From: JBEBVQ01 sp037190845
Lineage (GTDB): Bacteria; Bacteroidota; Bacteroidia; Chitinophagales; Chitinophagaceae
Assembly: GCA_037190845.1 (NCBI GenBank)
Contig: JBBCJI010000036.1
Coordinates: forward strand, 1 to 25,229
Reading direction: 5' to 3'
Length of the DNA stretch: 25,229 bases
In this document: positions 24,501 through 25,229 of the stretch, in pieces
Numbering within the stretch: position 1 is the first letter of the stretch
How the letters are laid out: the number at the start of each line of letters is the position of its first letter
Translations under genes and position numbers: made by a program
The notes under the pieces: generated by a model
Databases searched by the model: none
The model's input: the letters and a program-made list of their open reading frames with translations, nothing else
Told to the model about the DNA's origin: nothing

Positions 24501-24668
24501 TCCAATACCCAAATCAGCGTCATTCTTGATCTGCGGTACCCCACCTGTAAGCTGCACCGAAAGTTCCTGTACCGGGTGCAGGGTGTCCTGTGCATTTGCA
24601 TATAGAGAAGTTATAATATATATAAGAACAAATAATTTCAATGAAAGTTTATTCATTATACTCATCAT
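15597..24668 (-). CDS. Giant multidomain secreted adhesin-like protein with T9SS sorting domain
   Basis: The 3,023-residue protein has a signal peptide (cut near A26 in YANAQD). A beta-rich N-terminus follows, with two copies of an Ig-like unit (about 400-495 and 652-750) sharing TYKWYR or TFKWYR and YI(S/I)FEVTPHDG. A propeller-like region (about 803-1155) has repeating units such as RWDGTAW and LAFAPDG-like turns. Next come sixteen ~80-residue HYR-like repeats (about 1181-2460), four more classical HYR units (2460-2787), Ig-like modules and a C-terminal type A sorting domain starting YPNPSTG (about 2946). That tail directs export through the type IX system and surface attachment. M5 (24656) is an equally good start. 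Adhesion, perhaps glycan binding, is inference from architecture. Confidence 0.9.
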   Translation of the reverse strand: MMSIMNKLSLKLFVLIYIITSLYANAQDTLHPVQELSVQLTGGVPQIKNDADLGIGKRLPGVGAEEEKTAFQFEIDNTRPVQEAVLFIYMESASFAGPLKVDVAGDNWTTGSVKELFPVTLSGTSPSVLNGTLTCTDCGNTSLDLHEYKIDLTSLMTTANIAAGTDNRISFVLSSTQNQIIMPRAWEVLLYPEYEMFVHKLVVTYGSASSGGTSYVEDFEGATADATSFTSNGSIFNLSTDNSWMGGANFVVYHAGNGYGYDGSAGFIHAMDPVHPNSTYGQTGTIRKATGAFTVNSLWLFVTGDATQTPGATVNGQPGSVTFTGQLGGVTQYTFTKSSGFSTSFALPGNGFAMVDFSSEGSSDYTGIAIDRLEITLSGNLDYFAIDEFGWSSVDASSNTPPTASAVSISGTLQVGQELTGTYTYTDADNDPQSGSTFKWYRSDNASGLNKTAIGSANATTYKLTAADADKYISFEVTPHDGTDAGTAVESSRQGPVTGSGTCDIITPTEENSSILGTILGSSFTACDSGALSKIIVQAGYAGGPEFVDIKVYSGGSAPLTNLLGTLTNQAYVNNSINEFDFSSRNIRLDSGSVYTFVIERSSGLTSGRPHLRYINGNTYAGGELYLLNGGYDGFLPDLDLYFTLSIGPSVPNTPPVASVVTVAGPLQTGKTLTGAYTYYDAENDPEGASTYKWYRADNASGDGRAEIGGATDTVYVLTPDDEGKYIIFEVTPHDGADAGTAVESPLQGPVLPALSAKARDYTVYLGPGGTATLTPNNLDNGSMGYAGLFLDRTAFSCDDLNATGSWAALGEDDLEDWEVHDAGIAASGNGKVYMAFQDRDPASDYNLRVLEWDGAAWSQVGAAFPFNSYRRALAVGPDGNPYVAYDEPNAGDGLKVARWDGVQWILLNNHVVPSIDVWSADLKFAPDGTLYIAFDDEYDIYYRKTKTKVMRWTGTVWEPLGANGIEVLNSGHQSLAFGNGDTVYVCFNDDTFPGGKVSVYRWDGTAWAPVGAPGISQGQSMDLSMVRDSDGTPYLAYYEGVLVGPDLIYRPVVSRWNGTAWESVGNQNGVFSTQVASTSLAIGSDDALYLTYQDELQQDKTVVFKWNGANWMDLEDAGVEEAYNQKIAVADNGTVFVSQQLFGNSAPVVISRSEGIPVRLTAYNNYEDTVHAAATVRVLDTLPPVVNIQNLTVYLDTAGQAVLLPAQIDYGSSDNCGIDSVWLDATSFDCSNTGANTVTLSARDSSGNIGTGTVSVTVLDTLAPVVWTRDLVVYLDTVGNISVTVAQIDSLSSDNCGIDSLWLDVTSFACGDTGVNAVTLFVRDSSGNIGTGTASVTVLDTLAPVVWARDLVVYLDAGGTVSVSAAEADSTSFDNCGIDSLWLDATDFSCADIGVHTLTLSVRDSSGNTATGTLTVTVADTVRPVVVTQPLTVFLNGSGNAAITAGDIDNSSTDNCGIDSIWLDIADFSCNDIGTNTVTLSVRDSSGNINTGTAIVTVEDTIRPVVLTQPVTVYLDGSGNGGITISDINNGSSDNCGIDSLWLDVTDFSCNDLGVNTVTLSVRDSSGNIGTGTAAVTVTDTIRPVVVTQPVTVYLDGSGNGSITAGNINNGSTDNCGIDSLWLDITAFSCNNTGINTVTLFVRDSSGNTNTGTATVTVEDTVRPVVVTRSVSLYLDGTGTAALTAFQVNNGSNDACGIDSMWLDVTSFGCSDTGVHTVTLSVRDSSGNIRTGAATVTVRDTIRPVAIASNLTLYLDNSGEATTTAAAADNGSYDNCGVSMSLSRTTFTCVQTGLNLETLTVTDPSGNASAAQVLVTVLDTIRPQVRTRNLVLELDNQGKATLVASQLDSGSTDNCTNLLHFAADRTSFTCADTGVNTVLLTVTDNKNNSATAPATVTVRDVTPPAVHTRNITVYLDGTGRVTVAPPTVNNGSTDNCGIEALYLDRDTFTCSERGQNTVRLYARDYSGNTAWSNAVIIVIDTTRPVVQTRDTTIYLDGAGMASVTAAAVNNGSSDNCGVTSLTLDKTSFNCTNRGANTVILAATDASGNIRSGTATVTVLDTIRPVVRTKNITVVLSASGSAAITTADINDGSTDNCGIQSMTLSRTSFGCADTGNNTIRLVVTDVAGNRDSATAIVRVVDQTAPTVVTRNISVYLNAGGNATITAADVDNGSSDNCTIISRVLDKTTFNCSNAGQNTVRLTVTDRSGNSSFSQALVTVLDTVRPVVTTRNLTIYLNTSGTASITTADVDNGSSDNCGITTRNIDKSNFNCVDTGINTVTLTVTDGSGNSRSGTATITVRDTTRPVVVTRNATIYLNAGGTATLTVADVNNGSSDNCGIQTMTLSKTAFDCSNKGVNTVTLTVTDVNGNVNTVQATVTVADQTPPVVNTRNLTVYLDGNGSATITPAQVNNNSSDNCGIQTLSLDINVFDCADLGANTVMLTVTDSTGNSAQKTAIVTVHDTIRPVIDNLPVAITAYVGAGQCSVPVQWATITASDNCAGTQVQTSHLNGGIFPVGTTTVTVTARDGSNNTRTGSFTVTVADTVSPVFSNIPSMFTIVPDSQSCGAAVSWAEPFAVDNCGTAVVTKTHTSGSTFPVGSTVVSYTATDAYNNSTTIDFTVVVRDEIAPVINWRGGGRDMTVAAANGRCDAAVTFTVPVVADNCSGATLTGSHQSGDRFPVGVTTVTFTATDAAGNRTTGSFTVTVEDRQAPAVATVPADDTVGVCDAAYMYMLPTGTDNCGPVTVTRIAGLPSGNIFPAGTTVNTFELKDAAGNTTMVSFRVTVLPQGEGRLPSLTQICVYESPVDLTLGQQGIQWSGAGVTPPGTFNPAAAGTGRHVLSYTYTDGQGCSANGTIAITVLPAPVKPVVSRIGSTKLTTGNYITYQWYRDGHLIPGATTQQYTYTEGGNYQVVVANAEGCTALSDDHVIGKRGGGVGITDQTAQGDLLLYPNPSTGVVTIEVPEHWREELYIEGYGTTGQRILSRKVQHPDIERVQLDLRDLPRGMYYLHFTSGSYTTTRTVTLR
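17290..21128 (-). repeat. Sixteen tandem ~240-bp repeats encoding HYR-like domains
   Basis: The unit of about 80 residues begins D(T)xRPVV..RN(L)TVYLD, has GS(S/T)DNCGI and an F-x-C in the middle, and closes with RDSSGN-type turns and V(T)VTV. Sixteen units lie end to end. The first seven (N-terminal side, about 19420-21128) share GIDS(L/M/I/V)WLD and are much more alike than units 8-16. This suggests recent local duplication at that end. Confidence 0.85.
21205..22260 (-). other. Propeller-like domain inserted within a HYR-like repeat
   Basis: Upstream of unit 1 a half-unit reads RDYTVYLGPGGTATLTP ... NNLDNGS ... RTAFSCDDL and then stops matching. The missing second half, GIPVRLTAYNNYEDTVHAA then VRVLDT, appears about 350 residues later, right before unit 1. 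The intervening sequence has repeated W(D/T/N)G(T/V/A)xW and G-x-DG-x-(P/L)Y-(V/L/I)A(Y/F) motifs, a sequence-level sign of a beta-propeller or similar repeat fold. Confidence 0.6.
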
Positions 24669-24727
24669 TACACTAAATTATTATTTTTTATTAAAATATA
24701 AATATTGTCTATCTAATAATAGAACTA

Positions 24728-24757
24728 CAAATGTATAGTAATACTTTTATAGCACAA
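24728..24757 (-). promoter_or_regulatory. Bacteroidota-type promoter of the giant surface-protein gene
   Basis: On the minus strand TTG (24757-24755), 19 bases, then TACATTTG (24735-24728) fit the Bacteroidota primary-sigma consensus TTTG-N19/20-TAnnTTTG. This would start transcription near 24720, leaving a 5' leader of about 50-65 bases before the start codon. Confidence 0.55.
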
Positions 24758-25229
24758 TAACGTTATCGATAATTTGATTTATGTCAAAAAATAATAGAAT
24801 GCTTATTTTCATCAGAGACATTAGTATATTAAAAGAGATATTATTCTAATGTACAATGCATTTATCCCTTACACACATATCGAATTTAATATTCAACTAT
24901 GTATTATATAGACTGGTGAGCAACTGTGATGTTTAAATAATCACCCCCTTAAAAGGGGGACTATATACGAGTTGGGACAAGGTTTGTCAAAAATGTTTTC
25001 CGGCATCTGATGCTTCCAGGATAGTAATTCCTCCGAACAGCCACTCCGTCATCCTGAATGCAGCGGAGCGCAATGAAGGATCTTACGTAATGTGGGACAC
25101 TCATTGTGTGGGATCCTTCGCTCCACGCTGGATGACATCGTAATTATTGTGCAGCGTCGCCTCTGAAGCATACCCAACAATAAATGGTAGCTTGGAGAAG
25201 TGCCTCACTTTGGATATATTTCAGTTGTC
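24758..25229. other. Gene-free right end
   Basis: I see no reading frame worth calling in these 470 bp. The stretch is AT-rich up to about 24940. It then holds a short hairpin, CCCCC (24944-24948) / GGGGG (24955-24959), which could end a gene lying beyond the window's right edge but lacks a T-run. A longer imperfect inverted repeat follows at 25048-25137. Confidence 0.6.
25048..25137. repeat. Imperfect inverted repeat of the GTCATCC...AAGGATC intergenic family
   Basis: The left arm runs from GTCATCCTGAATG to GAAGGATC (25048-25082). The right arm runs from GGATCCTTCGCTCCACG to GGATGAC (25111-25137), whose complement reads GTCATCC-AGCGTGGAGCG-AAGGATCC. The left arm carries several extra bases. 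Such GTCATCCTGA...GAAGGATC palindromes are common dispersed intergenic elements in many bacteria, so a BIME/MITE-like repeat is the likely identity. Confidence 0.6.

Overview
The window looks like a chromosomal segment of a Bacteroidota bacterium, most likely of the Chitinophaga type (Chitinophagales/Sphingobacteriia). Support comes from a 3,000-residue secreted protein ending in a type IX secretion (T9SS) sorting domain, a matching Bacteroidetes-style promoter (TTG-N19-TAnnTTTG), an OmpA-type outer-membrane partner, and cas proteins of the Cst1/Cst2 (subtype I-B) kind common in that phylum. The genus is an inference; the phylum is fairly secure.

Layout from left to right. 1-1156: the 3' (old) part of a CRISPR array with 18 repeats of 30 bp, cut by the window edge. 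1157-1366: leader. 1367-2858: cas2 and cas1, both on the minus strand. 2895-6922: an unusual 4-kb block between cas1 and cas4. It holds a pRiA4b ORF-3 family gene, a tripartite hipB-hipS-hipT toxin-antitoxin operon, a degenerate-nucleotidyltransferase/HEPN protein convergent with and overlapping hipT, and a small HAD phosphatase. 6975-13036: cas4, cas3, cas5, cas7, cas8b1 on the minus strand. 13037-13471: an AT-rich gap with a possible 38-aa ORF and repeated TGTACA sites. 13472-14269: cas6. 14343-24668: an OmpA-family gene and the giant T9SS adhesin-like gene, probably one transcript on the minus strand. 24758-25229: non-coding, with a BIME/MITE-like inverted repeat.

How it works together. 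The cas set (cas6-cas8b1-cas7-cas5-cas3-cas4-cas1-cas2) is complete for subtype I-B interference and adaptation. The strand of the array, its 8-nt crRNA handle (AUUGAAAU on the minus strand) and the leader next to cas2 all agree that cas genes and array are read in the same direction. A toxin-antitoxin kinase module and other RNA-biology or defence-like genes are embedded between cas4 and cas1, which splits the adaptation genes from the effector genes.

The most interesting signals are four. (1) The nested HipBST/HEPN/HAD island inside the cas locus. (2) A family of GA-rich repeats placed immediately upstream of the start codons of cas6, cas1 and cas2, with one copy apparently inserted in frame inside cas4 (20 of 23 bases identical to the cas2 copy). 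(3) A base-composition mosaic: the effector genes are AT-rich while cas6, cas4 and cas1 match the GC-richer surroundings. (4) A ~350-residue propeller-like domain inserted into the middle of one beta-sandwich repeat of the giant surface protein.
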